Source: Streptomyces seoulensis (lineage in GTDB: Bacteria; Actinomycetota; Actinomycetes; Streptomycetales; Streptomycetaceae). From it: 64,000 nt of DNA. The notes beneath the pieces were generated by a model. The model ran no database searches and had not been told where the DNA came from. It saw only the letters and a list, made by a program, of their open reading frames with translations. Of this stretch, positions 1 to 7,199 are shown one piece after another (position 1 is the stretch's first letter; the number at the start of each line of letters is the position of its first letter). The stretch spans positions 533,001 through 597,000 of the forward strand of contig NZ_AP025667.1 of NCBI RefSeq assembly GCF_022846655.1, in the 5' to 3' direction. Both the position numbers and the translations under genes were made by a program.

Positions 1-176
1 ACGCGGCCGACTCCAGCGTGGTCTACCTGGAGGGCGTCACCAGCGACCTGTACCTGGAGAAGGCGCCGGACGTGCAGAAGTACGCCGTGATGTACGAGCA
101 CCTGCGGGCCCAGGCACTCCCGGTGGAGCAGTCCCAGCGGTTCATCCAGGACGCCGCCAAGAGGTTCGCCCAGTAG
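1..176 (+). CDS. HTH regulator, C-terminal fragment (DUF5753 type)
   Basis: The reading frame enters from the left edge (codons from base 3) and stops at TAG 174-176, giving 57 residues with the segment VVYLEG, SDLYLEK, YEHLRAQAL. This is the usual end of the DUF5753 domain found C-terminal to an XRE-type helix-turn-helix in Streptomyces regulators of the BldB/WhiJ-Scr1 style. The gene is followed by a DUF397 gene, the standard partner of this family, so the pair probably works as a DNA-binding regulator with a small interacting protein, often discussed as toxin/antitoxin-like. The HTH itself lies outside the window, so the assignment rests on the C-terminus and the neighbour. Confidence 0.8.
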   Translation, partial: AADSSVVYLEGVTSDLYLEKAPDVQKYAVMYEHLRAQALPVEQSQRFIQDAAKRFAQ

Positions 177-182
177 TGACGC

Positions 183-210
183 GGGGCGAGGGATCGTACA
201 CCGTCGCCCC
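183..210. terminator. Possible hairpin terminator after DUF5753 gene
   Basis: Perfect 7-bp arms GGGGCGA (183-189) and TCGCCCC (204-210) sit 7 nt after the stop codon. There is no T-run, which is normal for Streptomyces terminators. The arms are short, so this is a weak call. Confidence 0.35.
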
Positions 211-295
211 GTATCCGTGACGGGTCAGTTGGAATATGCCATCCGCTTGAGTGAACGCCCCCTGCGAGCAGGTCGGTTGACCGGCTAGCGTCGAT

Positions 296-324
296 CACGC
301 CAATCGCTCGCATGGGTTGGCGTG
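296..324. promoter_or_regulatory. Inverted repeat upstream of DUF397 gene
   Basis: CACGCCAA (296-303) and TTGGCGTG (317-324) form perfect 8-bp arms around a 13-bp spacer. The repeat lies about 35 bp before the DUF397 start and just downstream of a -10-like TAGCGT (286-291). Placement suggests an operator for the upstream HTH protein or a 5'-UTR hairpin; which of these is inference. Confidence 0.4.
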
Positions 325-358
325 AACCGCACCACCGCAACTCGCAACAGGAGTGGAC

Positions 359-547
359 ATGGCACTGATTCAGGGCGCTTCGGAGACGTGGATGAAGTCC
401 TCCTATTCCGCGGGCAACGGCGCCTGCGTCGAGGTCAAGTCGCCGACCGCCGCCGAACTCGCCGTACGGGACTCCAAGGACCTCGGAGGACCCGTCCTGG
501 CCTTCCCCGCCACGGCGTGGAACGCCTTCGTGGCCTCGGTCAAGTAG
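359..547 (+). CDS. DUF397 domain protein
   Basis: Small 62-residue protein with the DUF397 signature: W-KSSYS-GNG-CVEV near the N-terminus, then AVRDSKD and a C-terminal W-AF pattern. DUF397 proteins are encoded next to HTH/DUF5753 regulators throughout Streptomyces and are thought to bind them; their molecular action is not settled. The ATG at 359 is preferred over the in-frame GTG at 353 because AGGAG (349-353) is spaced 5 nt from the ATG and would overlap the GTG. It follows the DUF5753 gene after a 182-nt gap that carries a probable promoter and an inverted repeat, so it can be transcribed independently. Soluble, no signal peptide. Confidence 0.88.
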   Translation: MALIQGASETWMKSSYSAGNGACVEVKSPTAAELAVRDSKDLGGPVLAFPATAWNAFVASVK

Positions 548-622
548 GACCGGCTCCGGTCCCACCGCGCGGAAGCACCCGACCGATGCTTCGCCGAGCA
601 CGACAGCACGAGCACCACCCGC

Positions 623-664
623 GAAGCCCCCTCGACCGGTCGCCGTCCTTGCCGAGGGGGCTTC
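623..664. terminator. Bidirectional terminator between DUF397 gene and gpx
   Basis: A perfect 12-bp stem, GAAGCCCCCTCG (623-634) with CGAGGGGGCTTC (653-664), and an 18-nt loop lie between two convergent genes. The A/T residues at the stem foot give short T-rich ends in both directions. Confidence 0.75.
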
Positions 665-701
665 ACTCATGCCGGCTCTCTTCGTGCCGGGAAGGCGTGG
701 G

Positions 702-1208
702 TCAGCCGAGCTGCGCCTCGACGGCCGCCACGACCTCGGCGGACTCCGGCTCGGTCTGCGGGGCGAAGCGGGCGACGACCCGGCCGTCGCGGCCGACCAG
801 GAACTTCTCGAAGTTCCAGCGGATGTCGCCGGTGTGGCCCTCGGCGTCGGCGAAGCCCGTCAGGCGGTCGTAGAGCGGGTGGCGGCCGTCGCCGTTCACC
901 TCGACCTTCTCGGTCAGCGGGAAGCTCACGCCGTACGTCGCCGAGCAGAACTCCGCGATCTCCTCGGCGGAACCGGGCTCCTGCCCCATGAACTGGTTGC
1001 ACGGCACGCCGAGCACGGTGAACCCGCGCGGGCCGAACCGCTCCTGCAGTCGCTCCAGGCCCGTGTACTGCGGGGTCAGCCCGCACTTGGAGGCCACGTT
1101 CACGACGAGCACGGCCTGCCCGGCGTACCGGGAGAGCTCGGCGGAGCCGCCCTGGAGGGCGCCGATCTCGACATCGAGGGGGGAGGGGGTGTGATCGCTG
1201 GTCGTCAT
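702..1208 (-). CDS. Glutathione peroxidase family thiol peroxidase
   Basis: A 168-residue cytosolic peroxidase of the GPx fold. The catalytic tetrad is visible: Cys42 in NVASKCGLT, Gln76 in CNQFMGQ, and Trp131-Asn132 in WNFEKF. The peroxidatic residue is Cys, not selenocysteine. Cys70 in GVPCNQF is also family-typical. Actinomycetes lack glutathione, so such enzymes most likely reduce lipid or organic hydroperoxides using thioredoxin or mycothiol-linked partners (family knowledge, not shown here). The start is 9 nt after the stop of the upstream ArsR gene, so the two are probably one transcript. No strong Shine-Dalgarno is present; a TAGGCT that includes the ArsR stop sits 6 nt before the ATG and could alternatively act as a leaderless -10. 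Confidence 0.93.
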   Translation of the reverse strand: MTTSDHTPSPLDVEIGALQGGSAELSRYAGQAVLVVNVASKCGLTPQYTGLERLQERFGPRGFTVLGVPCNQFMGQEPGSAEEIAEFCSATYGVSFPLTEKVEVNGDGRHPLYDRLTGFADAEGHTGDIRWNFEKFLVGRDGRVVARFAPQTEPESAEVVAAVEAQLG

Positions 1209-1217
1209 GCGGGCAGC

Positions 1218-2192
1218 CTAGTCAGGGCTCACCCGCGCGGCCTCCACCAGTACCTCTCCCGCCGCCGTGCGTGAGTACAGCACCGAGCGGCCCGCGCGGC
1301 GGCGGGTGATCAGGGACGACTCGCGCAGCACCTTCAGATGGCGGCCGACCGAGCCGAGCGTCTGGCCGGTGAGCGCGGTGAGCTGGGTCGTGCTCAAGGG
1401 GGAGTCCAGCAGGGACAGGACGCTCGCGCGGCCCGGCCCCAGCAGCGCGCCCAGGCTCGTGGGCACCGGACGCTCGGCCGGTCCGGCGAGGACACCGGCG
1501 CAGGGGTAGACCACCGCGTACCGCTCCCGCTCCTCCCACGACACCCAGCCCTGCCGCTGCGCCGTCACCGGGACGAGGACGAGTTCGGCGCCGGAGATCT
1601 CGCGGGGCGGGTAGGCGCGGACGTTGACCTGGAACCGGCTCTCCCCGAGCCACCGCGTCCCCGGCCGCAGCGAGTCCAGCACCCCGGCCCAGCCGCCCCG
1701 GCTCATCCGCGCGGTGCGGGCCAGCACGTCCGCCTCCAGCACCCGCCTGCGCCGCTCCCAGTGCGGCCGTACCGTCTCCTCCCACACCCACTCCAGCAGC
1801 GCGGCCGCCCGCTCGGGCAGGTCGTCCCGGTCCAGTGCGGCGGGCAGCGGCCCGGCGAGGGAGAGCAGCAGGTGGGCGCGGGCGTCGGCGGGGCGGGCGG
1901 CCCGCACCCGGGCGATCTCCTCGGTGAAGGTCTCCCCGTCGCGCGGGGTGGGGGTGAGGAAGTCGGCGATCCAGTCGCGGCCCAGTCCGGCGCGGATCAG
2001 CAGCGCGGTGACGGGGTCCCGCGCCAGCCGGGCCCGGTACGCGGGCAGATGGGTGCGCAGCCACTCCCGCTCGCCCGGGTGCGTGGGCGTGGCCGCGTGC
2101 AGCAGCTTGAGGCAGGCGAAGGTCTCGGCGAAGGGGGAGATGACGAACCGGCTGCGGGCCAGCGTGTCGGCGTCGAGCAGCCACCACCCCAT
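1218..2192 (-). CDS. ArsR-family winged-helix regulator (DUF5937 type)
   Basis: A 324-residue regulator with a long N-terminal region (DUF5937-like, beginning MGWWLLDADTLARSRF) and a C-terminal ArsR-type winged helix at about residues 235-310: LSTTQLTALTGQTLGSVGRHLKVLRESSLITRRRAGRSVLY. No metal-binding Cys motif of classical ArsR/SmtB sensors is visible, so the ligand is unknown. The ATG at 2192 is preferred to the GTG at 2199-2201 because AAAGG sits 8 nt before the ATG and abuts the GTG. It is divergent from an MFS transporter, and a palindrome at 2203-2220 lies right at its start, so it probably represses itself and the transporter. gpx follows 9 nt downstream. Confidence 0.88.
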   Translation of the reverse strand: MGWWLLDADTLARSRFVISPFAETFACLKLLHAATPTHPGEREWLRTHLPAYRARLARDPVTALLIRAGLGRDWIADFLTPTPRDGETFTEEIARVRAARPADARAHLLLSLAGPLPAALDRDDLPERAAALLEWVWEETVRPHWERRRRVLEADVLARTARMSRGGWAGVLDSLRPGTRWLGESRFQVNVRAYPPREISGAELVLVPVTAQRQGWVSWEERERYAVVYPCAGVLAGPAERPVPTSLGALLGPGRASVLSLLDSPLSTTQLTALTGQTLGSVGRHLKVLRESSLITRRRAGRSVLYSRTAAGEVLVEAARVSPD

Positions 2193-2202
2193 GCCCGCCA
2201 CC

Positions 2203-2220
2203 TTTCGCCGCCCGGCGAAA
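2203..2220. promoter_or_regulatory. Candidate ArsR operator
   Basis: Perfect palindrome TTTCGCCG-CC-CGGCGAAA in the 66-bp gap between the divergent ArsR and MFS genes. On the minus strand it lies between a -10-like TAATGT (2219-2224) and the ArsR start, where bound protein would block transcription. Confidence 0.6.
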
Positions 2221-2258
2221 CATTAACCAGCGTGCGCCGGAGGACCAAGACTCCCCGC

Positions 2259-3461
2259 ATGCCCAGCTACAGATCCCTGTTCCGCACACCGGAGTTCACC
2301 CCGCTCTTCCTCGCCTCCTCGGCGCAGACCGCCGCCCAGACCATGGGCGGACTCGCCCTCGGCACCCTCGTCTACCGGGCCACCGGCTCCCCGCTGCTCT
2401 CGGCGCTCAGCATGTTCGGCCCGTCGCTGGCCCAGGTCCTCGGCGCGACCTTCCTGCTCTCCGGCTCCGACCGGCTGCCGCCGCGCACCACCCTGTCCGT
2501 CATCGCCGGTGCCTTCGCGGCCGGCACGGCGTTCCAGGCGGTGCCGGGGCTGCCGCCCGGCGTACTCCTCGGCGTCGTCCTCCTGTTGGGCCTGGTCGCC
2601 GCGCTGGGCGGCGGGGTTCGCTGGGGCCTGGTGAACGAGATCCTCACCAAGGACCGCTATCTGGCAGGACGTTCCCTCTTCAACATCATGAACGGCCTCA
2701 CTCAGACGGTCGGTTACGCGACCGGTGGTGTCCTCCTCACCGCGATCTCCCCGCGTACGTGCCTGCTGCTGGCGGCCACCCTGTACCTGACCGCGGCGCT
2801 GCTGCTCCGCCTCGGCCTCACCGCCCGGCCGCCCCGTGCCACCGGCCGCCCGTCCGTGGCGGCGACCTGGCGCACCAACGCCGTCCTGTGGTCCTCCCGT
2901 CCCCGCCGCCTGACCTATCTGGGCCTGTGGGTGCCCAACGGCCTGACCGTCGGCTGCGAGTCGCTCTACGTGTCGTACGCGCCCACGTCCGCGGGCACGC
3001 TGTTCGCCTGCGCGGCGGTGGGGATGCTGGTGGGGGACGTGACCGTGGGCCGGCTCCTGTCCCCGGAGGCCCGCGCCCGCCTGGCCACCCCGCTGCTCCT
3101 CCTCCTGGCGGTGCCCTACCTGGCCTTCGCGGCCCACCCCCCGCTGCCGCTGGCGATGCTGTGCGTGACGCTCGCCTCGGTGGGCTTCGGCGCGAGTCTG
3201 GTCCAGCAGGAACGCCTGATGGCCCTGACCCCGGGCGACCTGTCCGGCCATGCCCTCGGCCTGCACTCGGCGGGCATGCTGACCCTGCAGGGGGTGAGCG
3301 CGGCGGTGGCGGGCTCGCTGGCCCAACTGATCTCTCCGGCGACGGGGATGACCTTGATGGCGGGGGCGTCGGTGACGGTCACGGTGGCGCTGGCCCTGGC
3401 GGGGCGCGAAGGGCGGTCACAGGTCCGGAATACGCGCGGCCGGCTGGACGCTGAGGTATGA
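2259..3461 (+). CDS. MFS transporter
   Basis: A 400-residue integral membrane protein with about 12 hydrophobic segments and the N-terminal pattern of actinomycete MFS exporters (RTPEFTPLFLASSAQTAAQTMGGLALGTLVY). Substrate cannot be read from sequence; MFS members of this subgroup are usually drug or metabolite exporters. It is divergent from an ArsR regulator with a shared palindrome, suggesting de-repression on ligand binding. The chosen ATG has CGGAGGA 14 nt upstream, which is rather far; an in-frame GTG at 2232 is the alternative. The next gene starts on the base after this stop codon, so the two are co-transcribed. Confidence 0.88.
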   Translation: MPSYRSLFRTPEFTPLFLASSAQTAAQTMGGLALGTLVYRATGSPLLSALSMFGPSLAQVLGATFLLSGSDRLPPRTTLSVIAGAFAAGTAFQAVPGLPPGVLLGVVLLLGLVAALGGGVRWGLVNEILTKDRYLAGRSLFNIMNGLTQTVGYATGGVLLTAISPRTCLLLAATLYLTAALLLRLGLTARPPRATGRPSVAATWRTNAVLWSSRPRRLTYLGLWVPNGLTVGCESLYVSYAPTSAGTLFACAAVGMLVGDVTVGRLLSPEARARLATPLLLLLAVPYLAFAAHPPLPLAMLCVTLASVGFGASLVQQERLMALTPGDLSGHALGLHSAGMLTLQGVSAAVAGSLAQLISPATGMTLMAGASVTVTVALALAGREGRSQVRNTRGRLDAEV

Positions 3462-3842
3462 ATGGCCGATATGCCGGTAAATGCCCCCGTACCTCCCGAC
3501 CGGGCCGCCGTCCAGGCCCGCCTCGCCGCCGAGCGCGCCGCCACGCAGACCCAGATCGAGGCGCTGAGCAGGGACTTCACGGCGATCGTCGAGGCGAACG
3601 CCCTGGTCGCCGTGGACGACGAACACGACCCGGACGGCGCCAGCACCGCCTTCGAACGCGCCCACGTGGCCTCCCTCCTCGCCCAGGCCCGCACCCACCT
3701 GGAACACCTCGACGAAGCCCTGACCCGCCTGACGGAGGGGACCTACGGCATCTGCGAGACCTGCGGCACCGAGATCCCGCCGGAACGCCTGGAGGTACGG
3801 CCGGCGACCACGCGGTGTGTGGGGTGTGCGGGGGTGCGCTAG
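3462..3842 (+). CDS. DksA/TraR-family C4 zinc-finger protein
   Basis: A 126-residue soluble protein. It has a helical coiled-coil-like N-terminal part (about residues 14-90, rich in Ala/Glu/Arg) and a C-terminal four-cysteine zinc finger, Cys98-x2-Cys101 and Cys119-x2-Cys122, in YGICETCG and RCVGCAG. DksA/TraR proteins bind RNA polymerase through the secondary channel; actinobacterial short forms are mostly uncharacterised. The segment between the two helices includes DDEHDPDG, in the position of the acidic DksA tip. Start ATG 3462 directly follows the MFS stop (3459-3461), with GAGG 3453-3456 as ribosome site; a second in-frame ATG lies at 3471. Translational coupling to the transporter is likely. 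Confidence 0.92.
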   Translation: MADMPVNAPVPPDRAAVQARLAAERAATQTQIEALSRDFTAIVEANALVAVDDEHDPDGASTAFERAHVASLLAQARTHLEHLDEALTRLTEGTYGICETCGTEIPPERLEVRPATTRCVGCAGVR

Positions 3843-3937
3843 GGGGACCTCCCGAGGTCCGGGGCCTGTCTGACACGATCGGGCGTGCGGGCGGATCGCC
3901 GCGCGCGGCGGTGGCAGGGCGGACGCGGGAGCGGGAA

Positions 3938-4921
3938 GTGCAGCACTCAGAGGGCCAGGTCGCCCCGGTCGAGCCGGTAACGGCCGTGCCGGACAAGGGG
4001 GATGAGGACCGGACGGCGAAGCGTGCCGTGACCGTCTTCCCTGTGCTGGTGCTCGCCGCGGGCGCTCTCGGGATGCTCTTGCCGTCGACCTTCGCCGAAG
4101 GGAAGACCGCGGTTCCCTACCTGCTCGGCGTCGTCATGTTCTGCATGGGGCTGACGATGACGTCGGAGGACTTCCAGGGCGTCGTCAAGCGTCCCTGGGC
4201 CGTCGCCCTCGGCCTGGTGGCCCACTACGTGATCATGCCGGGCCTGGGGTGGGCGATCGCCGAACTGCTCGACCTGCCCCCGGCGCTGGCCGTCGGCGTC
4301 ATCCTCGTCGGCTGCACCCCGAGCGGCACGGCGTCCAACGTGGTGACCTTCCTGGCCAGGGGAGACGTGGCCCTGTCGATGTCGGTGGCGACGGTCTCCA
4401 CCCTGCTCGCCCCGCTGGTCACCCCGTACCTGGTCCTGCTGCTCGCCGGCCACATGCTGGACGTCGAGGCGGGCCCGATGGTCGTCGACATCCTGAAGAC
4501 GGTCCTGGTCCCGGTGGTGGCGGGCCTCCTGGTGCGCCGCCTGGCCGCCACCCTGGTGCGCCGCTGCCTCCCCGCCCTGCCCTGGCTGTCCGCCGGGACG
4601 GTCGCGGTCATCGTCCTGATCGTGGTGGCGGCGAGCGCCTCCGCGCTCAAGGACGCGGCCGCGATCGTCCTGCTCGCGGTGGTCCTGCACAACGCCTTCG
4701 GCCTGGCCCTCGGCTACGGAGCGGCCCGCCTGGCCAGGCTCGACCCGGCGGCGAGCCGGGCCATGGCCTTCGAGGTCGGCATGCAGAACTCGGGCCTGGC
4801 CGCGTCCCTGGCGGCCACGTACTTCACCCCGCTGACGGCCCTTCCGGCCGCGGTCTTCTCGGTCTGGCACAACCTGTCGGGCGCGGTGGTGGCGGCGTGG
4901 ATGAACCGGCGCGCGGCGTAG
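3938..4921 (+). CDS. Bile acid:sodium symporter family (BASS) transporter
   Basis: A 327-residue membrane protein with about 9-10 hydrophobic helices. The family hallmarks are present: MFCMGLTMTSEDF near the start, VGCTPSGTASNVVTFLARGDVALSMSVATVSTLLAPL in the middle and the AFEVGMQNSGLAASLA motif near the C-terminus. BASS proteins take up organic acids such as bile acids, pyruvate or pantoate with Na+; the bacterial substrate here is unknown. The start is uncertain: GTG 3938 with GGGAG 6 nt upstream is chosen, with GTG 3911 possible. The gene is separated by about 95 nt from the DksA-like gene and ends before a strong bidirectional terminator. Confidence 0.9.
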   Translation: MQHSEGQVAPVEPVTAVPDKGDEDRTAKRAVTVFPVLVLAAGALGMLLPSTFAEGKTAVPYLLGVVMFCMGLTMTSEDFQGVVKRPWAVALGLVAHYVIMPGLGWAIAELLDLPPALAVGVILVGCTPSGTASNVVTFLARGDVALSMSVATVSTLLAPLVTPYLVLLLAGHMLDVEAGPMVVDILKTVLVPVVAGLLVRRLAATLVRRCLPALPWLSAGTVAVIVLIVVAASASALKDAAAIVLLAVVLHNAFGLALGYGAARLARLDPAASRAMAFEVGMQNSGLAASLAATYFTPLTALPAAVFSVWHNLSGAVVAAWMNRRAA

Positions 4922-4930
4922 GGGCGTTCG

Positions 4931-4982
4931 GAACGCGAAACGGGCCGGGCGGCTGATCAGCCGCCCGGCCCGTTCCGCGTTC
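4931..4982. terminator. Long bidirectional terminator
   Basis: Bases 4940-4973 are a perfect 34-bp palindrome (core GGGCGGCTGATCAGCCGCCC), extended imperfectly to 4931-4982. It sits 10 nt after the BASS stop and 9 nt after the stop of the convergent small gene, so it can end transcription from both sides. Confidence 0.85.
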
Positions 4983-4991
4983 CGGTGTGTC

Positions 4992-5405
4992 CTACTTCTT
5001 CACGGGGGCCAGGCAGAGGACGAACTTCTCGGCGTCCCACTCCTGCGCGAGGGCGGCCTCACCGACCGTGCACGCGTTGACGTCGAAGGTGTCCTTGACG
5101 ACCTTGATGACCTTGTAGTTGGCGTCCTTGTCGTCGCAGCCCTTGACGTCGACGTCGGGGTCGTTCTCGCCGCCGGTGACCCGGACGCAGTCGCCGGCCT
5201 CGGCGTGCACCGGGGAGTTGAAGGCGTACGCGATGCCGACCTTCACCACCACGGCCACGACGAGCAGAGCCACGATGCTGAGGAACTTCTTCACCTTGCT
5301 CGGCTTGGCGGGCGCGGGTGCGGGCACGGGCGCGGCCCCCTGGAAGGGCTGACCCTGCTGGAACTGGGGGTCCTGCGGGGCAGCGGGGGGCGTCGGAGCG
5401 CTCAT
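4992..5405 (-). CDS. LppU/SCO3897-like single-pass membrane protein
   Basis: A 137-residue protein: a Pro/Gln/Ala-rich cytoplasmic N-terminus, a basic KPSKVKK stretch, one membrane segment (about residues 42-61, FLSIVALLVVAVVVKVGIAY), and an exported domain of about 75 residues with four Cys (GDCVRV, KGCDDK, NACTVG, VLCLAP) spaced as in the LppU/SCO3897 family. Function unknown; the cysteines may form two disulfides outside the cell. Start MSAPTPP is chosen over an upstream in-frame ATG at 5429 because family members begin with the Pro-rich segment. Its upstream region (about 5445-5480) is unusually A/T-rich for this genome and probably holds the promoter. Confidence 0.75.
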   Translation of the reverse strand: MSAPTPPAAPQDPQFQQGQPFQGAAPVPAPAPAKPSKVKKFLSIVALLVVAVVVKVGIAYAFNSPVHAEAGDCVRVTGGENDPDVDVKGCDDKDANYKVIKVVKDTFDVNACTVGEAALAQEWDAEKFVLCLAPVKK

Positions 5406-5499
5406 CGTCGGTCTTTCTGAGAGTTTCATGAAGAATCGAACGCGCGCACGTTACCCGATAAATAAGAGTCATATAAGTGCTGCGACGGCCGCCTCGCGG

Positions 5500-7116
5500 C
5501 TATGCCGCCGTCGAACGGGGCTGGGTGTCCGGGATCCGTGAGGTGAAGAACATCGCGAGGAGCGCGGCGAAGGCGAGGATGGCCAGTGCGGCGCGCAGAC
5601 CGTCGATTCTGGCCTCGGTGTTCGCGTCGAGTGCCGCCCGCGTCACCTCCGTGCTCGTGCCCGCTTCCGTGAGGGCGGACTTGAGCTGGGCGTCCGACAG
5701 GAACGGTGCTCCGCTCTGGAGTTCGACGGTCGCCTGGCTCTTGACCTCGGCCGGGATCGCCGGATTCCGCTCCACGCTGGTGAGGAAGGAGCTCGTCAGC
5801 GCGGCGATCATGATCGACCCGGCGAGCGCGGTACCGATCGAGGCACCGAGGTTGGTGACCGCGTTCTGGACGCCGCCCACCTCCGCGCTCTGCGTCTCCG
5901 GCACCGCGGACACGGTGACCGCCCCGAGCTGGGACGCCAGCGCGCCCATGCCCAGCCCGATCAGCAGGAGGGGGACGGCGACGATCTCCGCTCCGGCGTC
6001 CGCGTCGAGCGCGCCCATCAGGGCCACCGCGCCCGCGAGCAGCGCGAGGGTCCCGAGCCGCACCACCCGCCGAGGTGAGACGTCCGGGAAGAAGCGGGGG
6101 ATCAGGACGGCGGCCGCCAGCAGCGTCACGGAGAGCGGCAGGATGCGGGCACCGGTCTGGAGCGCGGACAGGCCCAGGGCGACGGACAGGTAGAGCGGTA
6201 CGACGAAGAAGACGCCCATCTGGACGAGGTACTGGAAGAAGAACATCGTCAGTCCGCCGGTGAACTGCCTGTTGCGCAGCATGCCCGGGTCGATGAGCGG
6301 CTCCCCGCGCCGCTCCACCATGCGGGCCTCCCAGCGGAGGAACAGCCAGATCAGGAGCAGACCGGCCAGCATGAACCACACGACCAGCGAGATCCCGAGC
6401 CCCGAGGGCGCGCCGGGCTTCGGCTGGAACCATCCCCACTCGTCCGAGCGGAGCACGCCGTAGACGAAGAGCCCGAGCCCGAGCGCGGAGAGCACGGCGC
6501 CGACCAGGTCGATGCGCGGGCGTTCACCGACCGGCGCGTCGGCGATGCGGCCGGCGAGCCCCAGGATGCCGAGCACCATCACGACCTCACCGGCGAAGAC
6601 CCACCGCCAGGAGAAGTACGTCGTCGCGACACCCCCGATGAGCGGCCCCACCGCGATCGCCACGGCGCCCGCGGCCGCGACGAGACCGTAGGCGGCGGGA
6701 CGGCGTTCGGCGGCGAAGTTGCTCGCCACGAGCGCCACGATCGCGGGCAGGATGAGTGCCGCCCCGATCCCTTCGAGGAGCGACCAGCCGAGCAGCAGCA
6801 CGGGCAGGTTCGGCGCGAGCGCGGTGGTGAGGGAGCCGCAGCCGTAGACGACGCAGCCGATCATGAACGCGCGTCTGCGGCCGATCAGCGCCCCCGCCTT
6901 GCCGCCGGGGATCATGAACATCGCCATCACGAGGGTGTAGGCCGTGATGGCGCCCTGCACACCCGTCACCGTGGTGCCCACGTCCTCGGCCACCGTCGCG
7001 ATCGAGACGTTCATGACCGAGCTGTCGAGCGCCATCAGGAACTGACCGGCCGCGAGGGCCAGCAGGACGATTCGCGCCGTCGCCGGACTGCCGGCGGTGC
7101 CTGCTCCGGATGCCAT
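5500..7116 (-). CDS. DHA2-family (EmrB/QacA) MFS drug transporter
   Basis: A 538-residue membrane protein with about 14 hydrophobic segments. It carries the DHA2 signature LALAAGQFLMALDSSVMNVSIATVAEDVG in helix 1 and PGGKAGALIGRRRAFMIG in the loop 2-3 motif A region. The long extracytoplasmic loop near the C-terminus (about residues 415-505, NPAIPAEVKSQATVEL) is typical of actinobacterial DHA2 pumps. Predicted proton-coupled multidrug export; substrate unknown. ATG 7116 is chosen because the upstream 29 codons are Arg/Pro-rich and unlike the family. No regulator gene sits beside it. The DUF2252 gene upstream in the same direction ends 83 nt before this start. Confidence 0.9.
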   Translation of the reverse strand: MASGAGTAGSPATARIVLLALAAGQFLMALDSSVMNVSIATVAEDVGTTVTGVQGAITAYTLVMAMFMIPGGKAGALIGRRRAFMIGCVVYGCGSLTTALAPNLPVLLLGWSLLEGIGAALILPAIVALVASNFAAERRPAAYGLVAAAGAVAIAVGPLIGGVATTYFSWRWVFAGEVVMVLGILGLAGRIADAPVGERPRIDLVGAVLSALGLGLFVYGVLRSDEWGWFQPKPGAPSGLGISLVVWFMLAGLLLIWLFLRWEARMVERRGEPLIDPGMLRNRQFTGGLTMFFFQYLVQMGVFFVVPLYLSVALGLSALQTGARILPLSVTLLAAAVLIPRFFPDVSPRRVVRLGTLALLAGAVALMGALDADAGAEIVAVPLLLIGLGMGALASQLGAVTVSAVPETQSAEVGGVQNAVTNLGASIGTALAGSIMIAALTSSFLTSVERNPAIPAEVKSQATVELQSGAPFLSDAQLKSALTEAGTSTEVTRAALDANTEARIDGLRAALAILAFAALLAMFFTSRIPDTQPRSTAA

Positions 7117-7199
7117 GCGCGCATCGTTCCAGCCGCCCGGGAGAGCGCTCCGCGACCCGCCCCGGAGGTCGACCGGTTGGCGGACCGAGGCCGGCGGGA

